A stretch of DNA of 64,000 nucleotides from a bacterium (GTDB taxonomy: Bacteria > Vulcanimicrobiota > Xenobia > Xenobiales > JADMJV01): the NCBI GenBank assembly GCA_018266105.1, contig JAFEBA010000003.1:1-64000 (forward strand). The letters run 5' to 3'. The translations under genes and the position numbers were made by a program. Of the stretch, positions 25,799-34,806 are shown in pieces. Every line of letters begins with the position of its first letter. Position 1 is the first letter of the stretch. The notes under the pieces are model-generated. The model saw only the letters and a list, made by a program, of their open reading frames with translations. It was not told where the DNA came from and did no database searches.

Positions 25799-25875
25799 GG
25801 GCGCATAGCTCAGTTGGTTAGAGCATCTGCCTTACAAGCAGAGGGTCGGGGGTTCAAGTCCCTCTGCGCCCACCA
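25799..25875 (+). tRNA. tRNA-Val (UAC)
   Basis: 77 nt with CCA. Acceptor GGGCGCA pairs with TGCGCCC; anticodon TAC is at 25833-25835. Confidence 0.95.
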
Positions 25876-25876
25876 C

Positions 25877-25909
25877 AAAGCCCTGACTTCGTTCAGGGCT
25901 TTTATTTTT
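25877..25909 (+). terminator. Rho-independent terminator after tRNA-Val
   Basis: Stem AAAGCCCTGA/TCAGGGCTTT followed by a T-rich tail. It ends 26 bp before the next GTG start. Confidence 0.8.
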
Positions 25910-25934
25910 ATTGTCGACTCAACAAGGAGCACAC

Positions 25935-26357
25935 GTGAAGAAACTTTTCGTTCTGGCCGGATTGCTGGCCGCGCTAGGCGGGCCCACTCTGGCTCAGCAG
26001 CCCAAGGAGCAGCCCAAGGTCAAGACCATCTTCGACTATAAGCAAGAGCTGAGCCTCAGCGACGACCAGATCAACAAAATGAAGGCTTATCTGAGCGAGC
26101 TCAACACCTCCGTCAAGGCCAGCCGCGATCAACTCACCAAGCTGGAAAACGACTACCGCGGCCTGATCGCCAAAGAGAGCACCACCACCGCGCAGGCCAA
26201 GGCCAAGCTGGAGGAAATCGCCGACGCAACGGTCAGCATGCGCTTGAGGGACCTGGACATTTCGCGCAAGATCACCGCCACCATGACGGCCGAGCAGCGC
26301 GACAAATGGAAGGCCATTCAGGCCAAGGTCCGGGCCGAGCAGCCCAAACAGCAGTAA
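25935..26357 (+). CDS. Secreted helical Spy/CpxP-like protein
   Basis: 140 aa with a clear signal peptide (KKLFVLAGLLAALGGPTLA, cleavage before QQP). The mature part is one long amphipathic helical bundle rich in K, E, Q and A, with two LTxxQ-like repeats (LSLSDDQINKMK and TATMTAEQRDKW), the hallmark of Spy/CpxP periplasmic chaperones. GTG 25935 has AAGGAG upstream. It is monocistronic between tRNA-Val and the convergent esterase. Confidence 0.8.
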   Translation: MKKLFVLAGLLAALGGPTLAQQPKEQPKVKTIFDYKQELSLSDDQINKMKAYLSELNTSVKASRDQLTKLENDYRGLIAKESTTTAQAKAKLEEIADATVSMRLRDLDISRKITATMTAEQRDKWKAIQAKVRAEQPKQQ

Positions 26358-26363
26358 AACCGC

Positions 26364-27383
26364 CTAGCGCAGGTAGCGCTGCAGAAAAGCCGTGACCTCA
26401 GAAGTGCAAAGCTGCCCGCTGGGCCCGGCCAGATTAATGTCACAGCCGTGGTTGGCCCAGGGCAGATAGAGTGCAGTGCAGGGAACCTGCAACTCCTCCA
26501 GTCTCGCCTGCAAGCGCCGACTCTGTTCGGCATAGACCAGGTCGTCTCTCAGTCCGTGGAGCAACAAAGTGGGCGGAGCCCCGGCCGCCAACCGTTGGAG
26601 CGGCGAGGCCTGGGTATAGATCGGGTCGGGAGGAGCACTCCCCAGAAAGTCTCGCAGCGAAGCGCGTGAATCCAGCACTCGCGGGTTACTAGGGTGCTCA
26701 TAACTCCATTGCATATCTGTGGGCGGATAATAGGCGATCACGCAGCGCGCTGGTCGGCGCACATAGGCCTCCAACAAGGCCAGATGGGCCCCCGCCGAGC
26801 GCCCCAACCAGGCCAGACGGCTCGGATCTAGCTTCAGTTCGGATGCGTGTTGCTGAAGATAATCGTAGGCCAGGTCCAAATCCTCACTGGCGGCGGGATA
26901 GGGATGGCCGGGAGCCAGTCGATAGTCGAGACTGGCCACAAAGTAACCCTGCTCACGCAGGTAGGCGTTGAGTGCCCGAAAATCAACCCGGCTGCCCCGA
27001 GCCCAGGAGCCTCCATGGACCACCAGCACTCCAGGGCCAGCCTGAGCCGGCACATAAACGTCCATCTTCAGGCCAGGACTGAATTCAATCTCCCGATCGG
27101 GCTCAAGCCGACCTCCCCAACCTGTGACCAGCCGGCTCCAGGCAAAGCCCGGTTGGCGCGAAGCCGCTATGCAGGGAGAGAGCGCGATGGCGATGGTCAG
27201 GAAGCAAAACGGACGAGTAATCGGGACCGCCAGACCGATGATCAGGGCCGCCAGGGCCAACCAGTGGCCCCATTCCGCGCCTCCAACCGAGAGTTCCCAA
27301 CAAAACGGCAACGGCCAGGCATACAACCGCTGGCTGGAAACCAGCAGCAGAAGCAGGCTCAGGGCCAGTGCCGCCCACTTCAC
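26364..27383 (-). CDS. Alpha/beta hydrolase (HSL/carboxylesterase-like), membrane-anchored
   Basis: 339 aa. Two or three N-terminal hydrophobic segments (about 1-75) precede a hormone-sensitive-lipase-type domain: oxyanion motif VVHGGSW, nucleophile elbow WLGRSAGAHLA, acid Asp in HGLRDDLVY and His in WANHGCD. It hydrolyses carboxylic esters; the substrate is unknown. The start ATG 27383 overlaps the TGA of the upstream secreted protein (ATGA). Confidence 0.88.
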   Translation of the reverse strand: MKWAALALSLLLLLVSSQRLYAWPLPFCWELSVGGAEWGHWLALAALIIGLAVPITRPFCFLTIAIALSPCIAASRQPGFAWSRLVTGWGGRLEPDREIEFSPGLKMDVYVPAQAGPGVLVVHGGSWARGSRVDFRALNAYLREQGYFVASLDYRLAPGHPYPAASEDLDLAYDYLQQHASELKLDPSRLAWLGRSAGAHLALLEAYVRRPARCVIAYYPPTDMQWSYEHPSNPRVLDSRASLRDFLGSAPPDPIYTQASPLQRLAAGAPPTLLLHGLRDDLVYAEQSRRLQARLEELQVPCTALYLPWANHGCDINLAGPSGQLCTSEVTAFLQRYLR

Positions 27384-27865
27384 AGCGGTCGGAAACTGCG
27401 CAGAAGTGACTCGAAAGAAGAGCGCTGACTGTTGTAATCGGTTTCGCTACCGATGAATTTAATCTCGTAAGATTGCCGACCGTTCATGGCGAAAACCTGG
27501 ATCAGCACGGATTTCTTGCCTTTGTTCGTGCCTTTCCACTCGAAACGGTGACCGTCCAACTTGCCCACTTTCATCGGATTGGACGAGACCAGTTTCATAT
27601 TGGGCATGGCCTGCTCGATTTGGAACTTCCCCATATAGGTCAGGCTATCCATGGACATGGTGCCGCTAATGTTGTTGGCATTGATACTGACGTTCGCATC
27701 CTCCGGCTCATCGGTATCCTTACCCGGATACAGAAAATACAGGGCAGAGGGGGTTTGACGCTCTTCCCAGGCGTCCGGAGCATTGACTTCAAACAAGCGG
27801 GTCGTGACCGGCTTGGCCGCGGCCATGCCGACCAGGAGACACAGAAAAAAGATTCTCTTGAGCAT
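27380..27865 (-). CDS. Secreted PsbP/DUF1795-like protein
   Basis: 161 aa with a signal peptide (MLKRIFFLCLLVGMAAA). The mature domain has the alternating strand pattern of PsbP/DcrB-like proteins: FEVNAPDAWEER, YFLYPG, VSINAN, ending SFESLLRSFRPL, the usual last helix. These domains often bind other envelope proteins; no catalytic residues are visible. ATG 27865 was chosen for the signal peptide. Coupled to the downstream esterase. Confidence 0.72.
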   Translation of the reverse strand: MLKRIFFLCLLVGMAAAKPVTTRLFEVNAPDAWEERQTPSALYFLYPGKDTDEPEDANVSINANNISGTMSMDSLTYMGKFQIEQAMPNMKLVSSNPMKVGKLDGHRFEWKGTNKGKKSVLIQVFAMNGRQSYEIKFIGSETDYNSQRSSFESLLRSFRPL

Positions 27866-27914
27866 TCTGGCCGATTCGGCGGCTGCGTAAAGGGACCCTA
27901 TTCCAAACCTCGGA

Positions 27915-28775
27915 CTATTTTTCTTGGAGCCTGAGATCCCACGCCGGTATCCAGGTTTGACCCCGATAGCTGACGCCAAAGTCACGCACCAGCCGTTTCT
28001 CCATATCCAGCATATGGGCGGCCCCATAAAAAATGGCAATCTTTTTGTGACCCCGCTTGACTTCTCGAGCCAGGACTTTGAGGGCTTTCTGATTGCGAAC
28101 GCTCAAAATCGTGCCACCACCCGGGCCTTCCAGTAATTCCACCATCTGCTCAGGATGATTAAACATCAAGGCCATAAATCGCCGCATGTGCACGCGATCG
28201 CTATTGGACGGACCCTTTCCCAGCAGGGCCATCATATTCACCTGCTCCATCTCCTTCTCGGCCTCGGGACTGGTTTCGCCACCCGCCTGCAGGGAGCGCA
28301 GCAATAGCTGAGTAAACGACTCGTGCCGTTGGGTCTGAGACTTCTGGAATTCCTCGGGACTGATATCTGCGTGCACAAAATTGCGGGGGGTATAATCCAC
28401 CCAATCCAATTGAAAGTCCAGACCCAGCATATTGCTCATTCCGTGCTGCACCATAGATAGGGGATTATCCGAAGAACCATCCGAGCTTGGCATAGGAATG
28501 GGCTTGCCTTCGGAATCGTCGGCGATCAGTTCATAAAGCACGCAATCGTATTTCTTGAACTGCTGATTCAGAGCCTGATAATAGGCCCTGGTTCCCACGT
28601 GCACGGCGCCCACCAGGTCGACCGTGTAGCCTTTTTGGGGATGCCTGAACTGAGTCACGGCGGTTTCGAAAGTCATCAACTGGGCCTTGCGGTCGCGCAG
28701 GCAGCGCACCGGACGATGGGGAGTGACCTCGCACCAGGCCACCGAGATGAGCAAAAACCAGAAAAACCAGCGCAT
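27915..28775 (-). CDS. TraB/GumN (TIKI)-family protein, secreted
   Basis: 286 aa. A short signal peptide (MRWFFWFLLISVAWC) is followed by the TraB-type repeats: DLVGAVHVGTRAYYQAL near the start with GxxH, a DCVLYEL strand, and the C-terminal KKIAIFYGAAHMLDMEKRL with the second GxxH. TIKI relatives are metalloproteases; here both His-containing motifs are kept. The ATG at 28775 is only 6 bp from the ATG of the divergent GluQ-RS gene. Confidence 0.82.
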   Translation of the reverse strand: MRWFFWFLLISVAWCEVTPHRPVRCLRDRKAQLMTFETAVTQFRHPQKGYTVDLVGAVHVGTRAYYQALNQQFKKYDCVLYELIADDSEGKPIPMPSSDGSSDNPLSMVQHGMSNMLGLDFQLDWVDYTPRNFVHADISPEEFQKSQTQRHESFTQLLLRSLQAGGETSPEAEKEMEQVNMMALLGKGPSNSDRVHMRRFMALMFNHPEQMVELLEGPGGGTILSVRNQKALKVLAREVKRGHKKIAIFYGAAHMLDMEKRLVRDFGVSYRGQTWIPAWDLRLQEK

Positions 28776-28781
28776 GCAGGC

Positions 28782-29594
28782 ATGGTTCGACGATGTCCAA
28801 AGAAACCTGCCGTGCAATACCGCGGACGATTGGCGCCCACCCCCTCTGGATGGCTGCACCTGGGCCATGCCCAGACCTTCTTTCACGCCCATCGGCGCTG
28901 TCGCGAACGCGACGGGCGCCTGGTTCTGCGCCACGAGGACCTGGACAGCGCTCGCTGCAAGCCGGAACTGGCGCTGGCTGCCGAAGAAGATTTGCGCTGG
29001 CTGGGCCTGGACTGGGACGAGGGGCCCTACTACCAATCAGAACGGATGCCGCTCTACGAACAACACTTTCAAAGGCTGATCGAGAGCGGCCATGTCTATC
29101 CATGTTCTTGTTCACGCAAGGAAGTGCAAGAATCTCAGCGTGCCCCCAACCTGGGCGACGAAGAGCCCATCTATGCGGGCACCTGTCGTAACCGGCCACA
29201 ACACGAGGCCATCCGCTGCTGGCGCTTTCGAGTGCCCGACCGGACCGTAACGTTTCAGGATCTGGCCCAGGGTCCCCAGCAATATCAAGGTCAGCAAGAT
29301 TTTGGAGACTTTGTGGTCTGGCGGCCCCAGCTGGGCCCCAGTTACCAACTGGCGGTGGTTGTGGACGACGCCCTGATGCACATCACAGAGGTGGTGCGCG
29401 GACTGGATTTACTGGTCAGTACGGCCCGCCAGCTCCTGATTTACGAGGCCCTGGGTTACCAACCGCCAGCTTTCTATCACTGCCCGTTGGTGACCGACCA
29501 GCATGGGGTGCGCCTGGCCAAGCGTCACGACGCGCTGGCTCTGCGCACGCTCCGAGAAAGGGGCGAAAATCCCCCACGATTCACCGAAAAGTAA
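28782..29594 (+). CDS. gluQ: Glutamyl-Q tRNA(Asp) synthetase
   Basis: Shortened glutamyl-tRNA synthetase that attaches Glu to queuosine in tRNA-Asp. The family start YRGRLAPTPSGWLHLGHAQT contains the HIGH-like motif; the zinc site is CSCS...YAGTC; the KMSKS-equivalent is RLAKRHDA; there is no anticodon domain. ATG 28782 gives 270 aa; GTG 28812 (just before QYRGRLAP) is an alternative closer to family starts. A queuosine precursor transporter (yhhQ) lies 13 kb downstream, so Q-tRNA metabolism is present. Confidence 0.92.
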   Translation: MVRRCPKKPAVQYRGRLAPTPSGWLHLGHAQTFFHAHRRCRERDGRLVLRHEDLDSARCKPELALAAEEDLRWLGLDWDEGPYYQSERMPLYEQHFQRLIESGHVYPCSCSRKEVQESQRAPNLGDEEPIYAGTCRNRPQHEAIRCWRFRVPDRTVTFQDLAQGPQQYQGQQDFGDFVVWRPQLGPSYQLAVVVDDALMHITEVVRGLDLLVSTARQLLIYEALGYQPPAFYHCPLVTDQHGVRLAKRHDALALRTLRERGENPPRFTEK

Positions 29595-29628
29595 CATGTG
29601 GCCGGCCCGGTCATGGCACACTCTAGAC

Positions 29629-30558
29629 ATGCTCATCCCGGCCTGGCTTCCGACCTCCCCCCCACCTCCACGCGCAATCGCCCAAGTGGCGCGACCGATG
29701 CAGCAATCGCCTTTGGAGCTCTCCCCCGCCCCAAGCGGTTTTGCCTGCGTGGAGGACGTGGACGGTTCGCTCAACTACTCGGGTCCAAACTATCTCTGTA
29801 AGCGCCTTGCCTTCGCCAACATCCAGGTCATGGCCGTGCGTCACGGACAGGCCGAAAGTAATGCGCAGTCTGAAACCCTGGGCCAACCACTACTTTATGG
29901 ACAAAGTGAAAGTCCGCTGACCGACAAGGGACGCCAGCAGGCACGAGACTGCGCCGCCAAGCTCTATGAACAACTCGGCGGCAGCCAGTGGCTCAATCAG
30001 GCCTTGGAAGAGCCTTGCAAGTTACCGGTGCTGGTCAGCAGCGATGTCAGCCGGGCCATCGACACGGCCACCATCTTGAAGGCGGGGCTGGCCGAGGAAG
30101 CCGAAAAACTGAAAGGTCCCGAAGGCCGACGCATCATCGAGGAGCAGCTTCAGGTTCTCAGTGACGCGCGGCTGCGTGAAACGAATTTCGGCCGTTTTGA
30201 AACCCGGCCCCTGGCTGAGCTTCAAAACGCCTATCCCGACTTCGTTTCCCACTGGCGCCCGAGTCAGGGTATGGGCACTGACTTTCGCCATCGATTTCCA
30301 GGCGGTGAGAGCCGCGCTGACGTCATGAAACGAGTGGGAAATTTTCTTGACGGTTGCTGCTTGCGTTTTCCGGGCAAAACCGTCATTATGGTCTCCCATG
30401 GTGAGACCCTGTTATCAACAAGGGCTTTGCTCGGCAAGGCTCCGGTTCAGGGAGGAAAGGTGGCCGCGGAAACAGGTGCGATTCCCAACGCGACTCCCTT
30501 CTGGCTGGTGCAGGACCATCTGCCAGCCTATCAGTCCTGTCCCCATGAACTCGACTGA
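29629..30558 (+). CDS. Histidine phosphatase superfamily (phosphoglycerate-mutase-like) protein
   Basis: 309 aa. A 65-residue proline-rich N-terminal region precedes the phosphatase domain: catalytic RHG in VMAVRHGQAES, second Arg in SSDVSRAIDTA, acid Glu in ARLRETNFG, second His in IMVSHGETL. The insert between motifs is larger than in cofactor-dependent PGM, so a fructose-2,6-bisphosphatase-like or other phosphatase role is possible. ATG 29629; ATG 29698 is an alternative. The start is 34 bp after gluQ. Confidence 0.82.
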   Translation: MLIPAWLPTSPPPPRAIAQVARPMQQSPLELSPAPSGFACVEDVDGSLNYSGPNYLCKRLAFANIQVMAVRHGQAESNAQSETLGQPLLYGQSESPLTDKGRQQARDCAAKLYEQLGGSQWLNQALEEPCKLPVLVSSDVSRAIDTATILKAGLAEEAEKLKGPEGRRIIEEQLQVLSDARLRETNFGRFETRPLAELQNAYPDFVSHWRPSQGMGTDFRHRFPGGESRADVMKRVGNFLDGCCLRFPGKTVIMVSHGETLLSTRALLGKAPVQGGKVAAETGAIPNATPFWLVQDHLPAYQSCPHELD

Positions 30559-30581
30559 CGGTCCATGGAGGACTTCCGATA

Positions 30582-30998
30582 ATGAAAACTAATTCTCAAG
30601 ACATGCGTACGCTGTGGGACAAGATTGGCCTCGGACTGTCAGGACTCTGCCTGATTCACTGCCTCTTGCTTCCCATCGCCGTCAGTTCGCTCCCCTGGCT
30701 GGGGATCGTGTTCGAAGACGAATGGGTGCATCTGCTCTTTGCCGCCATCGCCATTCCGGTGGCTTTTATCGCCTTCATTCCAGGATTTTTGAAGCACCAC
30801 TTGAAATCCGTCCTCTTCTTAGGGCTGATGGGGGTCGTTCTGCTACTGCTCGGCTCCATCGGTCACGAGTTGGTCGGCGAGCACAATGCTCACTGGCTGA
30901 CGGTCTGCGGAGGATTGACCCTGGTGAGTGCGCATATCGCGAATTTCAAGCTCAATAGCTGTTGCACACGGGAACTCTGCGGCAAACACGCGAGTTGA
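30582..30998 (+). CDS. MerC-domain membrane protein
   Basis: 138 aa with four TM helices. The MerC signature GLSGLCLIHCLLLPI carries the Cys pair in TM1, and a second Cys set lies at the C-terminus (NSCCTRELCGKH). MerC proteins import Hg(II) in mer operons, but many genomes carry stand-alone homologues of unknown substrate. No merR or merA is near. The start follows the phosphatase by 23 bp. Confidence 0.85.
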   Translation: MKTNSQDMRTLWDKIGLGLSGLCLIHCLLLPIAVSSLPWLGIVFEDEWVHLLFAAIAIPVAFIAFIPGFLKHHLKSVLFLGLMGVVLLLLGSIGHELVGEHNAHWLTVCGGLTLVSAHIANFKLNSCCTRELCGKHAS

Positions 30999-31008
30999 GT
31001 CCCAGTCT

Positions 31009-31209
31009 ATGAATAACTTTCTAGCCATGCTGGACAAGTTGGCCCAAAAAGCGGCCGTCAACGAAGCCTCGGTGCGCGTTTTTAAGCTGGAGGCGAATTC
31101 TATCGAAGGCGAACCGTTGCCCGCTCCGGAGCGCCTTCCTTTGGACAACTCCGCCACCCCCCAGGCCGGTCAAAGCAATTTCGGTCGCAAGCGCCGACCC
31201 AAATCTTGA
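31009..31209 (+). CDS. Small hypothetical protein
   Basis: 66 aa, a short helix (MNNFLAMLDKLAQKAAVNEA) then a disordered, basic tail (GRKRRPKS). I do not recognise it. ATG 31009 is 10 bp after the MerC stop, and its TGA overlaps the next gene's TTG (TTGA), so it is part of that operon. Confidence 0.55.
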   Translation: MNNFLAMLDKLAQKAAVNEASVRVFKLEANSIEGEPLPAPERLPLDNSATPQAGQSNFGRKRRPKS

Positions 31210-32387
31210 ACTACAACCTGCTTTGCGCTCTGGGCCTGTTGCTGCTCGGATGCTCTCGGACCAGCCCCCCTCCTCCCGCGACCAGCGCCTCCCCGGCCCA
31301 GTATGCCCACGAAGCAGAACACGGGACCAAGATCGACGATCAGATCCAGGAAATGGAAAGTCGCATCCAATCGAATCCGGCCGACTGGGTGTCGATGGCG
31401 CTGCTCTCGAAGCTCTATCTGGAGAAGGGAGAAGAAAGTCCGGCAGACTACTTGAAGGCCGAAAAGCTGGCTCTCCTATCCCTCAGTATTCGCCCGGTGC
31501 GCAACTCGGAGGCCCTGCTGGCCTTGGCCGGGGTGCGTTACCAGCAAGGGGAATATCCGGCCGTCCTCAAAATCTGCCAGCAAATGCCCGGCAGCCCGGA
31601 TGCTCCGCGACTGGCGGTGCGAGCCCTGCTGGCTCAGGGCAAGATTCGCGAGGCGGCCAGCTGGACTGAACAGGCTTTAAAGCGCCAGAATGACGCCTAT
31701 TCCCTGACTCTTGCGGCCCAAGTTTCAGTCCAGGGCGGTCGCGATGACATTGCACAACAGCTGCTGAACGCCGCCCGCCAGGTAGAACAGCCCAAACAGC
31801 GCGACGTTTCGGCCGAACTACGCAGCCTTTGGGGAGATCTGCTACGCCGTCATGGTAAATTCAAAGAAGCCCGGGAAATGCTTGAATCCTCGCTGACCAT
31901 TCAGCGACGCAACGTGCCGGCCTTACGGGCGCTGGCCAGGCTGGAGCTAGATCAAGGAAATACCGAGGCAGCTTTAGAGAGCTACCGCCAGGCGGAAGCC
32001 TTAACCCACGGGCCTCGGCTGCTCTTGGAGGTGGCCGCCCTTGATCCGGCCCAGGCTCCTGAATTACTCAAAAAGGCAGACCCACTCTTGCTGGGCGCCC
32101 AACGAGCCCCCCTGCTCCTGCTGCAAAAGAAACCCGAGCAGGCTTTAAAGTTGCTCAAGCAACAAGAGAAAACCGGCGCCAATTGGGAAAACTTCCAACT
32201 CCAGGCTGAGGCCTACCAGCAGCTCAAGCAACCAGGGAAAGCCCTGGAAGCCTACGATAGAGCGCTGGCTCAGGGCTACCTCGACCCGCTGCTGATCCGG
32301 CCCGCCCTGGAGCTGGCCAAAGCGCAGAAGGATCAGAAGCGGGCCGCAGCCTTCGAACTCAAGCTCAACAGCCTAAAAGCGAATTGA
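31206..32387 (+). CDS. TPR-repeat lipoprotein
   Basis: 393 aa. The lipobox LLLLGCS directs lipidation at Cys16. The mature protein is a solenoid of roughly eight TPR-like repeats (for example RSLWGDLLRRHGKFKEAREM and LARLELDQGNTEAALESY). It probably scaffolds envelope complexes. TTG 31206 overlaps the upstream TGA. The C-terminus overlaps the convergent TonB receptor gene by 15 bp. Confidence 0.82.
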   Translation: MNYNLLCALGLLLLGCSRTSPPPPATSASPAQYAHEAEHGTKIDDQIQEMESRIQSNPADWVSMALLSKLYLEKGEESPADYLKAEKLALLSLSIRPVRNSEALLALAGVRYQQGEYPAVLKICQQMPGSPDAPRLAVRALLAQGKIREAASWTEQALKRQNDAYSLTLAAQVSVQGGRDDIAQQLLNAARQVEQPKQRDVSAELRSLWGDLLRRHGKFKEAREMLESSLTIQRRNVPALRALARLELDQGNTEAALESYRQAEALTHGPRLLLEVAALDPAQAPELLKKADPLLLGAQRAPLLLLQKKPEQALKLLKQQEKTGANWENFQLQAEAYQQLKQPGKALEAYDRALAQGYLDPLLIRPALELAKAQKDQKRAAAFELKLNSLKAN

Positions 32388-34676
32388 TGCATTCAGCAAA
32401 AAACGACGCTGCTGAACGAAGCGCGTGCCGCTGAAGGCGGAGTAAAAGTTCAACAAAGGTCGGCTATCGAAGAGATTGAGCACCTGCAGGCCGGCCGAGA
32501 CGTCCTCTTCGGGCCGATACTGGAGATTAAGATTTGCTAAGAAACGCGGGTTACGCTCGACGCTGATGCCGTAAGGATTGATTCCGACAGACTGATAAAG
32601 CGGGATGGCCGGTTGTGGAAACCCGCTTCCGTAAAAGCCGTCCACAGCCAGCGAGAGTCCATTCTCCCAAAGATAGGAAAGGCCGCCAGTCAACTGGACG
32701 CGCTGATCGTGGTCATTGTATTCAGTGACTTCGGTCGCGAACGCTCCCGGCGTGAGAGGTCGAGCTTCGCTGATGGTGGTGGTGAAAAATCCGTTCCAGC
32801 CGCTGGGATTGTGACTGTTCAGACTCAACTCCAAGCCCTGGTAGCGAGCCGTGCCGAAATTGACCGGGGCATACAAAGGGACGTTAGAGTTCAGGATAAG
32901 CAATCCAATATCCACCTGGTCTTTGTAGTCTTTTCGCACCAGAGCCGCCTTGGCCGTAAGGGTGTCATTGAGTTGGGTCTCGTAGCTCAGCTCGTAGGTG
33001 CTGAGTCGTTGAGGTAAGACAAAGGTTTGACCGGATACATCCAGTTCAAGGGGTGGCGCCTGAAAACTGCGGTTATAGGAAAGTCGAACCACATTCCGCT
33101 CGTTGGGAGCCCAGGCCAGGTTAACAAGCGGACTGATCTGCCCGGTCTTCACGTTGCTCCCGTTCTCGAACGTCTCGGCTCGCAGACCGTAGTTGAGCGT
33201 AAACTGGTCATTCAGCGGGAGTGTGTGATTGAAGAAGACAGCCGCCGTCAGGCCGCGGCGCTCGAGGTTGGTGGAAAAGGAGGTCTCTCCATTGGGTAGC
33301 CCGCCTCCACCGCCCGGGTCGAGCAGATTCACCTGTTGCGAAGAGCGAATAAAGTTGGCATTCAAACCCACTGACAGGTGCGAGCGGTCTCCGTAGCGCT
33401 CGTTATAAGTCATGGACGGTTGAACCTGCTCGATCACCAGGTCGGTCATGGGAATGTAGGGGGAACCCGGATTGGTCGGGTCGGCCGGCAAACCCGCATC
33501 GGCCAGTTCCTGGCTGACATTGGGATCAAAGCCGACCCAGGGAGTGAACACCCCGTTTCCGCGCACACGCTGGCTCGAACGCAGATAGGAGACGGCCGTG
33601 AGCAATTCGGCATTCTCGTCCACTTTGCGCTTCCAGGAAACCAACCCCATCAGGTTCTCGTCAACCTGGTCCTGGCGCACGCCTGCATCGAAATTCTGCG
33701 GCGTCTGGGGCAACTGGTAGTTGTTCTTCTGATAGGACACGGTGCCGCTCAAGGTATCCATGGGGCTGCGCCCGGTCATGCGCAGCATAAAACTCTGGCT
33801 GTTGCCACGGTTGTTCAAGGTCTGAGAGCGGGCGTCCGGAGACTCAAACTGCAGGTCGGTCTGGGCCAGCTTGCCACCCAAAAAGAAAGAAAAATCCCCA
33901 TCCTCATTGCGACCACCGGCCTTAATCACGTTCTCCAATTGACCCAGATTGCCCACACGACTGGTGGCCGAAAAGAAAGGCTCGACATCATCGGGGGTTT
34001 GAGCATCCAGCACCATGCCGGTCTGTCCACCCTGGGAGCCGTCCTGGGCGCCGGTGCGCACGCTGATGGACTGAAGAAATTCGGTATCGATAGGCTGGCT
34101 GGTGGTGCTGGCCTGAGGAATGGGCACGGCCACACCGTCCAGAGAAAAGGCCACTGACTTGTGCTCACCGCGCACGTGGGTCTGGCCCATACTGTTGCGC
34201 TGCATGCCAGGCACGGTGGTCAAAATGCCCTGCAGTGAACGCTCCGTCAGTTGCCGATCCAGGAATTCGCGATCGCGCTTGGTGACTGAGCCTTCAGTGG
34301 GGTTCTTGGTGTCGATCAGCAACTTGGTGTCGCGCACCGAGAAAATGCTGTCCCCTCCGCCCGGTTCAAAGCTGGTGGAAAAAACGGTGGGCTTGTCGGG
34401 CACAACCTGGACCACCGAGCTTTCCCCGCCAAACTCTGGATGGCGCAACTCCAGGATATACTCGCCAGGCTCCAGACTGGGAAACAGCACTTCCCCTCCG
34501 GCAGCGGTCGTGACCTCCACGGTTTTCAAACGCCCACCGCGATCGGTGAGCATCACCCGCACTCCCGAAAGCGGCGCGCCGGTATCCCCCCGAGTCACCT
34601 TCACCTCAAGCCGACCAAAGCTTTGAGCAGCGGCCAAGCCGGCCAAGAGGAGCCACAATCTAAATACTTTCTTCAC
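32373..34676 (-). CDS. TonB-dependent outer membrane receptor with carboxypeptidase-regulatory-like N-domain
   Basis: 767 aa. Signal peptide (MKKVFRLWLLLAGLAAA), then a beta-sandwich CarboxypepD_reg-like domain (about 20-105), plug domain (about 125-230, PGMQRNSMGQTHVRGEH... SLDGVAVP) and a 22-strand barrel to the C-terminal FLLNASIRF, ending in aromatic Phe as in outer membrane proteins. It imports a large or scarce substrate with TonB energy. The DtxR/MntR-like operator at its promoter points to a metal-responsive role. No tonB or exbBD is in the window. Confidence 0.9.
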   Translation of the reverse strand: MKKVFRLWLLLAGLAAAQSFGRLEVKVTRGDTGAPLSGVRVMLTDRGGRLKTVEVTTAAGGEVLFPSLEPGEYILELRHPEFGGESSVVQVVPDKPTVFSTSFEPGGGDSIFSVRDTKLLIDTKNPTEGSVTKRDREFLDRQLTERSLQGILTTVPGMQRNSMGQTHVRGEHKSVAFSLDGVAVPIPQASTTSQPIDTEFLQSISVRTGAQDGSQGGQTGMVLDAQTPDDVEPFFSATSRVGNLGQLENVIKAGGRNEDGDFSFFLGGKLAQTDLQFESPDARSQTLNNRGNSQSFMLRMTGRSPMDTLSGTVSYQKNNYQLPQTPQNFDAGVRQDQVDENLMGLVSWKRKVDENAELLTAVSYLRSSQRVRGNGVFTPWVGFDPNVSQELADAGLPADPTNPGSPYIPMTDLVIEQVQPSMTYNERYGDRSHLSVGLNANFIRSSQQVNLLDPGGGGGLPNGETSFSTNLERRGLTAAVFFNHTLPLNDQFTLNYGLRAETFENGSNVKTGQISPLVNLAWAPNERNVVRLSYNRSFQAPPLELDVSGQTFVLPQRLSTYELSYETQLNDTLTAKAALVRKDYKDQVDIGLLILNSNVPLYAPVNFGTARYQGLELSLNSHNPSGWNGFFTTTISEARPLTPGAFATEVTEYNDHDQRVQLTGGLSYLWENGLSLAVDGFYGSGFPQPAIPLYQSVGINPYGISVERNPRFLANLNLQYRPEEDVSAGLQVLNLFDSRPLLNFYSAFSGTRFVQQRRFLLNASIRF

Positions 34677-34686
34677 AGCGACGCGA

Positions 34687-34716
34687 ATTTTAGACGAATC
34701 TAAAAATCCTTGTCAA
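34687..34716 (-). promoter_or_regulatory. Promoter of the TonB receptor with metal-box-like palindrome
   Basis: On the minus strand TTGACA (34711-34716) and TAAAAT (34687-34692) are separated by 18 bp. The palindrome TTTTAGA-N4-TCTAAAA (34688-34705) covers the -10 and half the spacer. Its arms resemble operators of DtxR/MntR-family metalloregulators; the overlap implies repression when metal is plentiful. The family match is by eye. Confidence 0.55.
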
Positions 34717-34749
34717 GCCCCAAAACTCGTACCCTATCGAGAGAAACGC

Positions 34750-34780
34750 AAAAAACCCGCCGGCTAACCCGGACGGGTTT
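34750..34780 (-). terminator. Rho-independent terminator after the His-rich membrane protein
   Basis: Stem AAACCCG...CGGGTTT with an inner CCGG stem and one bulged base; a T run follows on the minus strand. It separates the 34807-35142 gene from the TonB receptor promoter. Confidence 0.7.
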
Positions 34781-34806
34781 GAACCTGTTCGTTTCGAACT
34801 GAGGTT

